From: Pseudodesulfovibrio sp. 5S69
GTDB taxonomy: Bacteria; Desulfobacterota; Desulfovibrionia; Desulfovibrionales; Desulfovibrionaceae
Assembly: GCF_037094465.1 (NCBI RefSeq)
Contig: NZ_CP146609.1
Coordinates: 806,001-870,000, forward strand
DNA: 64,000 bases
Direction: 5' to 3'
Both the position numbers and the translations under genes were made by a program. Positions 35,011-44,017 of this stretch are shown here, piece after piece (the stretch's first letter is position 1; each line of letters starts with the position of its first letter). Below the pieces are notes generated by a model, which saw only the letters and a list, made by a program, of their open reading frames with translations, ran no database searches and was not told where the DNA came from.

Positions 35011-35970
35011 TCAGAGGGAGTCGTAGTAGTCGGCCAGATCCGAGGCGATGCGCCGGTCGGACCAGCACGACTCCATGAAGCGGCGGCCCGCCTCCCCGGC
35101 CTGTTCGCAGTAGCCGCGGTCCTTGGCCAGGTGCTGCAGCAGGGTGCCCAGCTCGTCCTGGTTGGTGGCCGAGAGCCACGGCAGGTCGTCGGTCCCGGCG
35201 AATTCCGCGATGCGGGCCCGGTTCCAGTCGTCCAGCCCGGCGAGGACGGCCAGCCCCTGGGAAAGCCCCTCCAGGCTGGACACGCCGTAGTAGCCCTGCA
35301 TGTGGTCGAACAGGGCGTGGCAGCGCCGCTTGCGGGCCAGGCACTCGTGGTTGGGCGCGTCGTCGACGAGGTCCACGGAGAGGTACACGTTGCGCCGGTT
35401 GACGTACTTGACCGCGGCCAGGAACTCCTCGGTGTTCTTGAGGTCCTTGCGGGTGGGCGAGTGGCAGACCTTGAGCTGGCCCGGATCGTCGAAGCGGCCC
35501 CACATGGGCGTCAGCAGCGGGTCGTCGATGGGCACCAGGTTGGGCTGCCAGCGGGCCTCGGGCAGGAGCTTGAGCAGGTCCGGGGTGGACACGAGCAGGT
35601 TGGTCCGGCCGCGCTCGCGGTATTTCTCGCGGAAGGATTCGGGGTGGGCGCGGAAGTCGTGGTGCCCGTGATGGTGGTGGACCACCGCCTTGCCCTTGAG
35701 GTAGTCGGCCGGCTTGAGCGGACCGAAGGGCTGGTTCTCGTCGCAGGTCATGTGGAAGTGGAAGACATCGGCCTCGCGCATGAGGATGGCGACTTCCTCC
35801 ATGCCGTCGGGGCCGAGGTCCGGGACGTGCAGGTCCTTTTCCCAGCAGTGGGTGTAGCGGGTCTCCAGGGTGACCAGCCGGGCCGAGTGCCCGGTGTGGC
35901 GGTTGAGCGCCTTGCAGAACTGCACGGCGGTCCCGGCGGGGTCGTTTATGGCGAGCATGAGGATGCGCAT
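35011..35970 (-). CDS. Glycosyltransferase-like protein (GT-B fold)
   Basis: 319 residues. The N-terminus MRILMLAINDPAGTAVQFCKALNRHTGHSARLV, a His-rich central segment (VVHHHHGHHDF) and the C-terminal SSLEGLSQGLAVLAGLDDWN look like a GT4-type glycosyltransferase, but the donor-binding motifs are weak. ATG at 35970 has AAAGGAAG upstream. The frame stays open further upstream through an Hpt-like coding region, see 35971-36281. The acceptor is unknown. Confidence 0.72.
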   Translation of the reverse strand: MRILMLAINDPAGTAVQFCKALNRHTGHSARLVTLETRYTHCWEKDLHVPDLGPDGMEEVAILMREADVFHFHMTCDENQPFGPLKPADYLKGKAVVHHHHGHHDFRAHPESFREKYRERGRTNLLVSTPDLLKLLPEARWQPNLVPIDDPLLTPMWGRFDDPGQLKVCHSPTRKDLKNTEEFLAAVKYVNRRNVYLSVDLVDDAPNHECLARKRRCHALFDHMQGYYGVSSLEGLSQGLAVLAGLDDWNRARIAEFAGTDDLPWLSATNQDELGTLLQHLAKDRGYCEQAGEAGRRFMESCWSDRRIASDLADYYDSL

Positions 35971-36281
35971 GGCAGGCTTCCTTTCTTGATAACTGATGTC
36001 CAGGTTGTCGATATACTCCCCCACGGCATCGGCCAGCCGTCCGGCCGTTGCCGCATCCCTCCGCCGCCCCGCGTCCTCGACGGCAGCGCCCAACTGGGTC
36101 AGCCGGGCCAGGCCAAAGGAACCGCCGCTGCCCCTGAGCACATGCCCCTGGAGGACCACGGCCTCGAAATCCCCCGCTTCCGCGGGGTCCGTAGTTTCGC
36201 GCGCCCCTCCCGCCGCAACGCCAGATAGCGGTTCATGATGGGCGCAAGCTCGGAATCGACGGTCACCGGGTATTCCGGCAT
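35971..36281 (-). pseudogene. Hpt (histidine phosphotransfer) domain gene with a frameshift
   Basis: From an ATG at 36281 (GGAG upstream) the frame reads MPEYPVTVDSELAPIMNRYLALRREG, a typical Hpt N-terminus. Near 36204-36210 (a ctcccc/gcgcgc tract) the match moves to the -1 frame, which reads EAGDFEAVVLQGHVLRGSGG and then the rest of the domain, with phospho-His in QGHVLRGSGG. This second frame runs without a stop into the glycosyltransferase gene. Either one base was lost (mutation or sequencing error) or ribosomes shift frame here. Confidence 0.65.
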
Positions 36282-36286
36282 GGCGG

Positions 36287-37126
36287 CTACTCCGTTTTCG
36301 AGGTCCCCTTTTCCACGGTCTGCAACGCCTTGCTCCTGTCGTCCGCCAGGTCGAGCCCGTCAAAGGCGCGCGAATCGGGCAAGTCTAGCGTGAAGGAGCG
36401 CATGCCGTCCAGGCGGGCCTCGGCCGAGGCGAAGGCGCAGTCCAGGACGTGGCCGCCCCCGGTGCGGTCCCCGGTCAGGAAATGCCAGTGGAAGCCGGGC
36501 ACGTTGACCCCGTTGACAAAGGGCGGCGAATAGAGTCCCACCAGGGTGCCCGGGCCCGAGAAGTCCGTGACGACCTGCTGCTTCGTGACCTCGGCCAGGG
36601 GCGCATACGGCGGCGTCTGCCGGGGGATGGCCCTGGTCCGCACGCGGTCGAAGCGGGCATCGATGCGGATGGCGTAAAAGCGGTTTTTGGTGGGCAGGTG
36701 CGCGGACACGGCCGCGTTCAGCGCTTCGAGGCCGTCGATGCCGTTGAGGGCCAGGCTGGTCCCGGGCGCGAAGCGGGTGACGCAGGCGAAGGGGGTCCGC
36801 GTCGACCCGGCCGGGACGTCCACCCGCCCGCCGGCCGCCGCGTGGTAGGCCACGCCGTCCAGGACGACCAACTCGCCGTCCAGGCCGTTCAGGGTGCCCA
36901 GGCCGAAACCGCCGCGCGCGAGCAAATGGTCCATGGTCAGGCCGCCGTCGTAGACCCCGGCCAGCAGGGCGTCGATGGTCGAGTACTGGTAGAGGCCGCC
37001 GCCGGCCCATGCCGGGGCCGCCCGGAGCGCGGGGGCGAGCAGCAGGGCGAGCGCCAGGACGGCGGCGCGCAGCAGCGGGTTTCGGAAAAGGGCGGCAAGG
37101 GAAGAGGCGGACCGTTTCGGACGCAT
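36287..37126 (-). CDS. budA: Secreted alpha-acetolactate decarboxylase
   Basis: 279 residues. An N-terminal basic and hydrophobic stretch (~18-42, ending APAWA) looks like a signal peptide. The mature part has QYSTIDALLAGVYDG, GGFGLGTLNGLDGELVVLDG, and the zinc site VPGFHWHFLTGDRTGGGHVLD (His-x-His plus His), all diagnostic of acetolactate decarboxylase, which makes acetoin. ATG at 37126 follows AGGA. The gene lies eight bases after cheD and five bases before the Hpt frame, so it seems to be in a signalling operon. No acetolactate synthase gene is near. Confidence 0.88.
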   Translation of the reverse strand: MRPKRSASSLAALFRNPLLRAAVLALALLLAPALRAAPAWAGGGLYQYSTIDALLAGVYDGGLTMDHLLARGGFGLGTLNGLDGELVVLDGVAYHAAAGGRVDVPAGSTRTPFACVTRFAPGTSLALNGIDGLEALNAAVSAHLPTKNRFYAIRIDARFDRVRTRAIPRQTPPYAPLAEVTKQQVVTDFSGPGTLVGLYSPPFVNGVNVPGFHWHFLTGDRTGGGHVLDCAFASAEARLDGMRSFTLDLPDSRAFDGLDLADDRSKALQTVEKGTSKTE

Positions 37127-37134
37127 GTCGGTTC

Positions 37135-37683
37135 CTAGAATTTGGAGCCCGGAGAACCGCTGTTGCCTGCGGCCGCGAGCTGGGATTTGTTCAGTTTCTT
37201 GACCCAGACATCTCCGGTCTGGGTGTTGAACATGAGCTTGCGCCCCTGGGCGCCGCCCACGTCCTGGGCCTGGATGTCCAGCCGGGCGAACTTGAGCAGC
37301 TTCTTGGCCATCTCGATGTTGCGCCTGCCGATATTGTACGAGCCCGAGGGCTCCATGTTGTTGACCGCCACACCCTGGCCGCCGCCGAACATCTTGATGC
37401 ACAGCTCCCGGCGCGGCACGCCGATCTTGTCCATGGTCTCGAGCATGTTCTGCAGGGCCGTATCCACGAAGCGGCAGATCTGCGGTTCGGGGTTCTGCTG
37501 CCGGGTGGCGGAGCTGTCCGGCAGAAAGGCATGGCAGATGGTGCCTATGCCCATCTTGGGCGCGTGGATGGTCACGGCCAGGCACGAGCCGAGGACCGTC
37601 GTCACCAGGGTGGGCTGCACCCCGATGAAGCAGTCGCCCGTCTGCAAAAAGACTTTGGCCATACCCGGCCCGATCGTTTTCAT
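37135..37683 (-). CDS. cheD: Chemoreceptor glutamine deamidase CheD
   Basis: 182 residues. The catalytic Cys in TTVLGSCLAVTIHAP and His in GTICHAFLPDS, with KMFGGG and GRRNIEMAKKLL, define CheD. It deamidates Gln residues of chemoreceptors and in some species docks with CheC. ATG at 37683 has GGAG upstream. No other che genes are adjacent; the chemoreceptor at 1.9-3.8 kb is far away. First gene of the run cheD - acetolactate decarboxylase - Hpt - glycosyltransferase. Confidence 0.93.
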   Translation of the reverse strand: MKTIGPGMAKVFLQTGDCFIGVQPTLVTTVLGSCLAVTIHAPKMGIGTICHAFLPDSSATRQQNPEPQICRFVDTALQNMLETMDKIGVPRRELCIKMFGGGQGVAVNNMEPSGSYNIGRRNIEMAKKLLKFARLDIQAQDVGGAQGRKLMFNTQTGDVWVKKLNKSQLAAAGNSGSPGSKF

Positions 37684-37879
37684 TCGTTTCTCCGGTTCCT
37701 GGGCGGTGCCCCAGGCATTTCTCATACTATAAAATGCTTTATTTTTGTGTCGAAAGTCAACCGCGCTGTGGATTGCCGGGCAGCCTTGTACACAAAAATA
37801 TCCGGAAATCCAAATTATAAAAGGGCGCGTATGGAAAATACGCCATTATTCATGTAATCAGGGGATTGCGGAGGTGTCC

Positions 37880-40483
37880 ATGCAGGGACGGAATCGGAGA
37901 ATCTTTTCGCTGTTGCTCATCATGGTGGCGCTCGTGGCGGCGGTCTCCATGTACGGCACGCGGTTGTTGTTCAATACGGCCATCAAGGAGGAGCGGGTTC
38001 GGCTGCAGGAGTTGGTCCAGAGCCAGGCCAGCCTGGCCGAGGAGATGGGCTGGATGGCCGTGGCCGGGCAGGCATCGGGCGGGCCCGACGCCACCCGCGA
38101 GACGATCCTCGGTCACATCGCCCGGGCCCAGCGGGACTTCGAGCTCCAGAGCCGGACCGGCGAATTCGTCGTGGCCCGGCTCGACGGCAAGGACATCCTG
38201 CATCTGCTGGAAAACGGCAGACCCGTGCCCGAGTCCTCGCCCGGCGCGCGGATTCCCCTGGACGGCGGCGGCGAGGAGCCCATGAAGCGCGCCCTGTTCG
38301 GGGAGACCGGGACCGTGGTGGGGCCTGACCACCAGGGGGTCGAGGTGGTGGCCGCCTATGCGCCCATCCGCCTGCGCTCCGACAGGCTCGGTCTGGTGGC
38401 CAGGATCGACCTGGAGGAGATCCGCGCTCCGTTTCTCCGTGCCAACCTGAACATCTTCGGGGTGGGCGTGGCCCTGACCCTCCTCTGCGCCTTCCTGTTC
38501 ATCAAGGTCAGCGAGCCGCTGATCCACGATCTGCAACAGAGCGAGAAGAGCTACCGCGACCTGGTGGAGGGGGCCAACAACCTGATCCTGCGTATCAACG
38601 AGGCGGGCAAGATCACCTTCGCCAACTCCTTTGCCCGCACCTTCCTGGCCGGGGACGACGGGGAACTGCTCGGGTACACGCTCATGTCCTTTTTCGACGT
38701 GGCGTCCGAGGGCCAGGGGCTGGACGCGGTGGTCGAGGTCATCGGCGGCGAGGGCCGCCAGAACGAGATCCCCGTGCGCATGGCCGACGGCCGGGTGGGC
38801 TTCGTGTCCTGGACGGTCAAGCTGGTCATGGACCAGGGGCGGCCCGCCGAACTGTTGTGCATCGGCAACGACGCCACCCGCATCCACAAGGCGAACACGG
38901 CACAGCGGGAGTCCGAAGAGCGCTTCCGGGGGCTGGCCAAGGCCTCTCCCGTGGCCATCATCATCACCGACATCGCCGGGAACCTGCTCTACGCCAACGA
39001 GAAGATGCACGAACTGACACGGGCCACGGCCGTCCAACTGGCGGGCCAGGGCTGGTTGAACAGCGTGCACCGCGAGGACCGCAAGCTGGTCTGGAAGCAC
39101 TGGCTGGAGCGGGTCGGCCCGGCCACGGACAAGGTCGAGCTGCGGCTCATGTCCGGCAACGGGGAGTTCGTCTGGGCTCTGTGGCAGGTGGTCGAGATGG
39201 GCAACACCCGGGGCGAGGCCGCCGGGAACATCCACACCTTCACCGACATCACCGAGATCAAGGAGGCCCAGTTGGCCATGAGCCGCCTGACCGCGGCCAT
39301 CGACCAGGCGGCGGAAATGATCGTCATGACCGACCTCAAGGGGGTCATGACCTACGTGAATCCGGCCTTCGAGGCGGTCTCGGGCTTTTCCCGGGCCGAG
39401 GCCGTGGGGAAGACGACCAATATTCTGGCGGGCGGGGAGCAGACGGATGATTTTTTTGCCAACATGTGGGCGACTATTACCGGCGGCAAGGTCTGGAAGG
39501 GCCGCATCGTCAACCGGCGCAAGAACGGCGAGCGGTACACCCTGGAATCGAGCATTGGGCCCATCCGCAACCACGCGGGCGAATTGATCGGCTTCGTCGG
39601 CGTGGGCCGGGACATCACCCAGCAGTTGGTGGTGGAGTCGCAACTCAGGCAGTCCCAGAAGCTCGAATCCATCGGCGAACTGGCCGCGGGCATCGCCCAC
39701 GAGATCAACACCCCAACCCAGTACGTGACCTCGAACCTGCAGTTTCTGCACGATTCCTGCGGGACCTATTCCAAGACCATCGAGCGCTGCCGCGAGCTGG
39801 TCGGCTTCGTGGCCGAGCACCCCGACCTTTTCCCGGACGCGGACTTCCGCGAGCGGGCCGGAGCGGCCATGGACGAGGAGGAGATGACCTACCTGGCCGA
39901 GGACGTGCCCGCTGCCCTGGACGAGTCCGCGTCCGGGCTCAAGCGCATCGCCGAGATCGTCCGCTCCATCAAGCAGTTGGCCCATCCCGGCGAGCTGGCC
40001 AAGGCCTTCCACGACCTCAACGAGATCGTCCGGAACGCCATCACCGTGTCCACCAACGAGTGGAAATACGTGGCGGGCATGGAGTTTTTGCCGGACGACA
40101 CCCTGGCCCCGGTCTTTTGCCTCAAGGGCGAGGTGGGCCAGGTGGTCCTGAACCTGATCGTCAACGCGGCCCATGCCATCGAGTCCAAGCTCAAGGGCGG
40201 CGACGGGCAGGGGACCATTACCATCCGGACCCGGAGCGAAGGGGAGTTTGCGGTGCTCGAAGTGACGGACACGGGCACGGGCATGTCCAGGGACGTGGCG
40301 GCCAAGGCGTTCGATCCCTTCTTCACCACCAAGGAAGTGGGCAAGGGCACGGGCCAGGGGCTGGCCATCTCCCACAACGTGGTCGTGGGCATGCACGGCG
40401 GCCGCATCGAGATCAGTACGGTGGAGGGCCAGGGCACGACCTTCACGGTCCGGCTGCCCTTTGAGGAGCCCGCCGCGGACTAG
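37880..40483 (+). CDS. Multi-PAS membrane sensor histidine kinase
   Basis: 867 residues. Membrane helices at ~8-28 and ~190-212 flank a periplasmic sensor of ~160 residues. Three PAS/PAC units follow (~225-340, ~345-465, ~470-590). The DHp helix has His ~608 in AAGIAHEINTPTQYV, and the ATPase domain has LNLIVNAAHAIESK and GTGQGLAISHNVVVGMHGG. ATG at 37880 has GGAGG at seven bases. Its stop codon overlaps the stop of the convergent HD-GYP regulator within CTAG. It is probably the kinase for the three regulators that converge on it. Confidence 0.93.
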   Translation: MQGRNRRIFSLLLIMVALVAAVSMYGTRLLFNTAIKEERVRLQELVQSQASLAEEMGWMAVAGQASGGPDATRETILGHIARAQRDFELQSRTGEFVVARLDGKDILHLLENGRPVPESSPGARIPLDGGGEEPMKRALFGETGTVVGPDHQGVEVVAAYAPIRLRSDRLGLVARIDLEEIRAPFLRANLNIFGVGVALTLLCAFLFIKVSEPLIHDLQQSEKSYRDLVEGANNLILRINEAGKITFANSFARTFLAGDDGELLGYTLMSFFDVASEGQGLDAVVEVIGGEGRQNEIPVRMADGRVGFVSWTVKLVMDQGRPAELLCIGNDATRIHKANTAQRESEERFRGLAKASPVAIIITDIAGNLLYANEKMHELTRATAVQLAGQGWLNSVHREDRKLVWKHWLERVGPATDKVELRLMSGNGEFVWALWQVVEMGNTRGEAAGNIHTFTDITEIKEAQLAMSRLTAAIDQAAEMIVMTDLKGVMTYVNPAFEAVSGFSRAEAVGKTTNILAGGEQTDDFFANMWATITGGKVWKGRIVNRRKNGERYTLESSIGPIRNHAGELIGFVGVGRDITQQLVVESQLRQSQKLESIGELAAGIAHEINTPTQYVTSNLQFLHDSCGTYSKTIERCRELVGFVAEHPDLFPDADFRERAGAAMDEEEMTYLAEDVPAALDESASGLKRIAEIVRSIKQLAHPGELAKAFHDLNEIVRNAITVSTNEWKYVAGMEFLPDDTLAPVFCLKGEVGQVVLNLIVNAAHAIESKLKGGDGQGTITIRTRSEGEFAVLEVTDTGTGMSRDVAAKAFDPFFTTKEVGKGTGQGLAISHNVVVGMHGGRIEISTVEGQGTTFTVRLPFEEPAAD

Positions 40484-41493
40484 TCGCCGGGCTCCCGGAT
40501 GCGCCCCTCCTCCATGAGCGACAGGGCGGTCTCCACGACCTCCACGTCGAATAACCGCCCCTTTCCTTCGAGCAGGTAGCCGACGGCCTCGCCCTTGCCC
40601 AGTCCGTGGCGGTAGGGCCGGTCGGTGATGATGGCGTCGATGATGTCGGCCACGCACAGGATCTTGGACTGGAGCAGTATCTCGTCCCCGTTCAGCCCGT
40701 CCGGATAGCCGGACCCGTCCAGCCGCTCGTGGTGCTCCCGGATTATCCGGGCGATGGGCCATTCCACGCCCAGCCCCTTGAAGATCTCGGCCCCCACTTC
40801 GGCGTGGGCCTTGATGATCGAAAATTCGGCGTCGGTCAGCTCCCCGAGCTTGTTCAGGATGTGCGACGGCACGGCCACCTTGCCGATGTCGTGGACCATG
40901 GCGGCCAGGCGCAGCCCGGCTATGTCGTCCTTGTCCATGTCCATGCGCTCGGCGATCATGACCGCGATGTCCGCGGTCCGGTCCATGTGGCCGGAGGTGT
41001 ACGGGTCGCGGAATTCCACCAGCCGGGTGAAGGCGTGCAGGGTCCGCTCGAAGCCGTCCTTGAGCCTGCGCACGATCTCCAGCTCCCTGGCGGACTGGAC
41101 CATCTCGGCATGTTCGATGCCCGCGCAGATGGCCATGACCAGATCGTCCGGTTCGGACGGCTTGGTCAGGAAGCGGAAGATGGCCCCGGTGTTCACGGCC
41201 CGGATGGCGGTGTCCATGTCCGCGTAGCCGGTCAGGATCATGCGCACGGTGTCCGGGTACAGGGCGGCGACTTTGGCCAGCAGGGCGATGCCGTCCATGT
41301 CCGGCATCTTGAAGTCCGAGATCACCACGGTGAACGGGCCGTGGGCCTCCATGGCCTCCAGGGCCTCGGTGCCGCCCAGGGCGGTGTGCAGGTCGAAACG
41401 GGTCCGCAGGGTCCTGCGGTGGGCGTCGAGGACCTTGGACTCGTCGTCCACCAGGAGCACCGGGACGGTCTTGTATGCTTCGCGCCAGGCCAT
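40480..41493 (-). CDS. Response regulator with HD-GYP output
   Basis: 337 residues. The receiver has phospho-acceptor Asp60 in VISDFKMPDMDG and Lys in FLTKPSEPDD. The HD-GYP domain (~150-330) has HDIGKVA and EHHERLDGSGYPDGLNGDE, so it should hydrolyse cyclic di-GMP when phosphorylated. The ATG overlaps the stop of the upstream regulator gene (ATGA). Three response regulators are thus lined up in one operon. Confidence 0.95.
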   Translation of the reverse strand: MAWREAYKTVPVLLVDDESKVLDAHRRTLRTRFDLHTALGGTEALEAMEAHGPFTVVISDFKMPDMDGIALLAKVAALYPDTVRMILTGYADMDTAIRAVNTGAIFRFLTKPSEPDDLVMAICAGIEHAEMVQSARELEIVRRLKDGFERTLHAFTRLVEFRDPYTSGHMDRTADIAVMIAERMDMDKDDIAGLRLAAMVHDIGKVAVPSHILNKLGELTDAEFSIIKAHAEVGAEIFKGLGVEWPIARIIREHHERLDGSGYPDGLNGDEILLQSKILCVADIIDAIITDRPYRHGLGKGEAVGYLLEGKGRLFDVEVVETALSLMEEGRIREPGD

Positions 41494-42641
41494 CAGTCTG
41501 CCGTCTCCGGCACGAGCACGGTGAAGGTCTCGGGAATGCCGACCTTTTCCGCGAACATGTGCATGCGGTCGATCTTGTCCTTGTTCAGTTCCAGGCTCTT
41601 GCGCACCAGCAGGGCTCCCTGCTTGGAGACCACGTCCTCGTGCAGGACCATGCCCGGCTTGAGGTCATGGAGGGGCACGGTGCGGATGGCGTAGCGGGCC
41701 TCCACCCCGAGCATGCCCTCGAGATAGTACATGAGTTCGGGGTCGTATACTTCGAGGTCGTCCTCCATGCTGAGGAAGGCTTTTTGCGGGTTTTCCTCGC
41801 GCTGCCGGGCCATGTCGTAGTCGAGCGCGATCCGGAGAATGCGCCCGCCCAGCGGGATGTCCTCCTCCTTGACGTTGTCACGCGGGGTGCCCGTGCCGTC
41901 GAACCCCTTGAGCTGGTAGGCGATCATGTCCGCGATGGACTTGAGCCGGGGCAGCCGGGTCACCAGGCTCTGGGCGATGACCGGATGCATCTCCCACATT
42001 TGCTCCTGCTCGGGAGACAGCTCCCCGCCACCCTCCAGGGTCTCCAGGGTGCCCGGCGGCAGGATGAGCGTGCCGAGCTGGCAGAGCATGGCCGCGATGT
42101 CGTAGCGCCAGAGGTCCTTGAGCCCCTTCTTTTCGGCAAAATAGCGTACGTAGCGGCGCACCCGGTTGATGCGTTCGCCCGCGTGCGGGTTGACCATGGC
42201 GGTGATCTCGCTCAAGAGGTCCACGCTGCCCTTGAGGGTCTTTTCCAGCAAAACCCGCTTGGCGGTGACCAATTCGAACTGGCGGACCGCGTCGGCCACG
42301 TTTCTGAGCAGATTGTCCCGTTCGCAGGGCTTGGTCAGGAAGCGGAAGACGTTGCCGTCGTTGACCGCGCGGATGGCGTTGTCCAGGTCCGCGTATCCGG
42401 TCAGCATCAGCCGGGTGGTGTCCGGGCTCAGGGTCTTCATCTCGTTCAGGAACTCGATGCCGTTCATGCCGGGCATGCGGTAGTCCGAGACGGCCGCGGC
42501 GTAGGGCCTGGCGCGGTCCAGTTGCTTCAGGGCCTCGGCCGGGGAGGACTGTACGTCGACCTCGTACTGCTCGCGCAGTTGGCGGCGCAGGGCGGAGAGG
42601 ACGTTGGGCTCGTCGTCGACGAGCAGGATGCGCGGTTTCAT
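41493..42641 (-). CDS. Response regulator with a degenerate HD-GYP-like domain
   Basis: 382 residues. The receiver is intact (Asp53 in AVSDYRMPGMNG, Lys in FLTKPCERD). The second domain aligns with HD-GYP in layout, but the metal motifs are lost: the HDIGK position reads LCQLGTL and the HHExxDGxGYP position reads YQLKGFDGTGTPRD. It cannot be a normal phosphodiesterase and is more likely a binding or scaffold protein. A C-terminal extension (~310-382) follows. It ends inside the start codon of the active HD-GYP regulator. Confidence 0.9.
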   Translation of the reverse strand: MKPRILLVDDEPNVLSALRRQLREQYEVDVQSSPAEALKQLDRARPYAAAVSDYRMPGMNGIEFLNEMKTLSPDTTRLMLTGYADLDNAIRAVNDGNVFRFLTKPCERDNLLRNVADAVRQFELVTAKRVLLEKTLKGSVDLLSEITAMVNPHAGERINRVRRYVRYFAEKKGLKDLWRYDIAAMLCQLGTLILPPGTLETLEGGGELSPEQEQMWEMHPVIAQSLVTRLPRLKSIADMIAYQLKGFDGTGTPRDNVKEEDIPLGGRILRIALDYDMARQREENPQKAFLSMEDDLEVYDPELMYYLEGMLGVEARYAIRTVPLHDLKPGMVLHEDVVSKQGALLVRKSLELNKDKIDRMHMFAEKVGIPETFTVLVPETAD

Positions 42642-42643
42642 GG

Positions 42644-43897
42644 CTACCCCCTGTCCAGGATTTCGTTAAGGAGATTCTCGTCGGCGCAGTCGAAGTCGTC
42701 GATGTCCTGCCAGTGATCGGAAATGTAGTCCAGCCAGGTGTGCAGCTTCGTCTCCTCGAAAAGCTGCGGCGCGATGTCCTCCCTGATCCTGATTCGGGAG
42801 TAATCCTTGTGGAAGATCACGCAGTGGTGGTCGATGGCGTTGGCCGCGGTGATCACGTTGGGGATGTACCCGCCCGAGGGCCGGTGGTCGTGGTGATACC
42901 CGATGGCGTGGACCACCTCGGAGGACATGCCCCACAGCCCCATGAGGTAGGCGCCCATCTCGGCGTGGGTGGTGCCGAAGACCTGGCGTTCGACTTGGTA
43001 GACCGGGCCGCCGCTCTTGCGGACCGTCTCCAGGACCTGCCCGTACCTCTCGGGGAAGAAGTTGATCAGGATGAGCTTGCCCACGTCGTGCAGCAGCCCG
43101 GCCATGCGGCAGTTGACGATGACGTTCTTGTCCGCCTTGTCGCACTCGGCGATGAGCCGGGCGATGTTGGCCACCCGGAAGCAGTGTTCCCAGAGCATGT
43201 TCAGCTTGAGCCCGGACAGGGCGTGCCCGTCGTAGGAGGTGAACAGGTGGGTGGACAGGATCAGGGCCTTGATGGTCTCCAGCCCCAGCATGGTGATGGC
43301 CTTGTGCATGGAGTCGATGTGTGACGGCAGCCCGAAGAAGGGCGAGTTGACCAGCTTGAGGATTTTGGCCATGAGCCCCACGTCCTGGGTGATGGAGTCG
43401 GCGATGCGGTCGATGGACGGTTCCGGCTTGGCCAGTTCGTCTCGGATCTCCTGGAATATCCTCGGAATGACCGGCAGGGCGTCGATCTCGGTGACCAGCT
43501 TGAGCATCTCGGGGTCGGTCAGGACCTCCTTGGACTGGAGGGCGCCCTCGATGCGGGCGATGAGATCCTCTGCGGAACACGGCTTGGAGATGTACTGGTG
43601 CACGGAGCGGATGGAGCGGATGACCTCGTTCAGGTCCACCTGGCCGGACAGGGCGATGCGGATGGTTCCGGGGTGTGCGTCCTTGACGCGGGTGAGCAGT
43701 TCGGCCCCGTCCATGCCCGGCATCTTGATGTCGGAGATGATGACGTCGAAGGGGGCCTTGTCCAGGGCCTCCAGGGCGGCCTGGCCGGAGTTGACCAGCG
43801 CCATGTCCCAATGATCCTTCTTGTTCCGCAGCATTCGGCGCAGGGCGGCGAGGACGTTGGTTTCGTCGTCCACGAATAACAGGCGTATTTTCTTCAT
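42644..43897 (-). CDS. Response regulator with HDOD output
   Basis: 417 residues. The receiver has Asp56 in VIISDIKMPGMDG and Lys in YISKPCSAED. An HDOD domain (~150-345) has ALPVIPRIFQEI, LVNSPFFGLP, MLGLETIKALIL and MAGLLHDVGKLILINFFPE, with a further His pair in GYHHDHRP. HDOD proteins are non-enzymatic signalling scaffolds in general, although here HDVGK is retained. ATG at 43897 is chosen from the MKKIRLLFVDDE start. First gene of the three-regulator operon, two bases before the next. Confidence 0.92.
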   Translation of the reverse strand: MKKIRLLFVDDETNVLAALRRMLRNKKDHWDMALVNSGQAALEALDKAPFDVIISDIKMPGMDGAELLTRVKDAHPGTIRIALSGQVDLNEVIRSIRSVHQYISKPCSAEDLIARIEGALQSKEVLTDPEMLKLVTEIDALPVIPRIFQEIRDELAKPEPSIDRIADSITQDVGLMAKILKLVNSPFFGLPSHIDSMHKAITMLGLETIKALILSTHLFTSYDGHALSGLKLNMLWEHCFRVANIARLIAECDKADKNVIVNCRMAGLLHDVGKLILINFFPERYGQVLETVRKSGGPVYQVERQVFGTTHAEMGAYLMGLWGMSSEVVHAIGYHHDHRPSGGYIPNVITAANAIDHHCVIFHKDYSRIRIREDIAPQLFEETKLHTWLDYISDHWQDIDDFDCADENLLNEILDRG

Positions 43898-44017
43898 CGG
43901 ATGGCGTTCCTTGTTCCGGTGCGGGAAAGCATGTTTCCAATACACCGTACACGAAGACGCGCGCGAGGAGAATTATAAGATGCCCATCCCCCGGGCTCGT
44001 TGCGGCCGGTCTGGAGA

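Noticed and set aside
37850..40762. Long minus-strand frame opposite the PAS kinase.
   Set aside because: Antisense shadow; the plus-strand kinase has a perfect ribosome site and clear domains.
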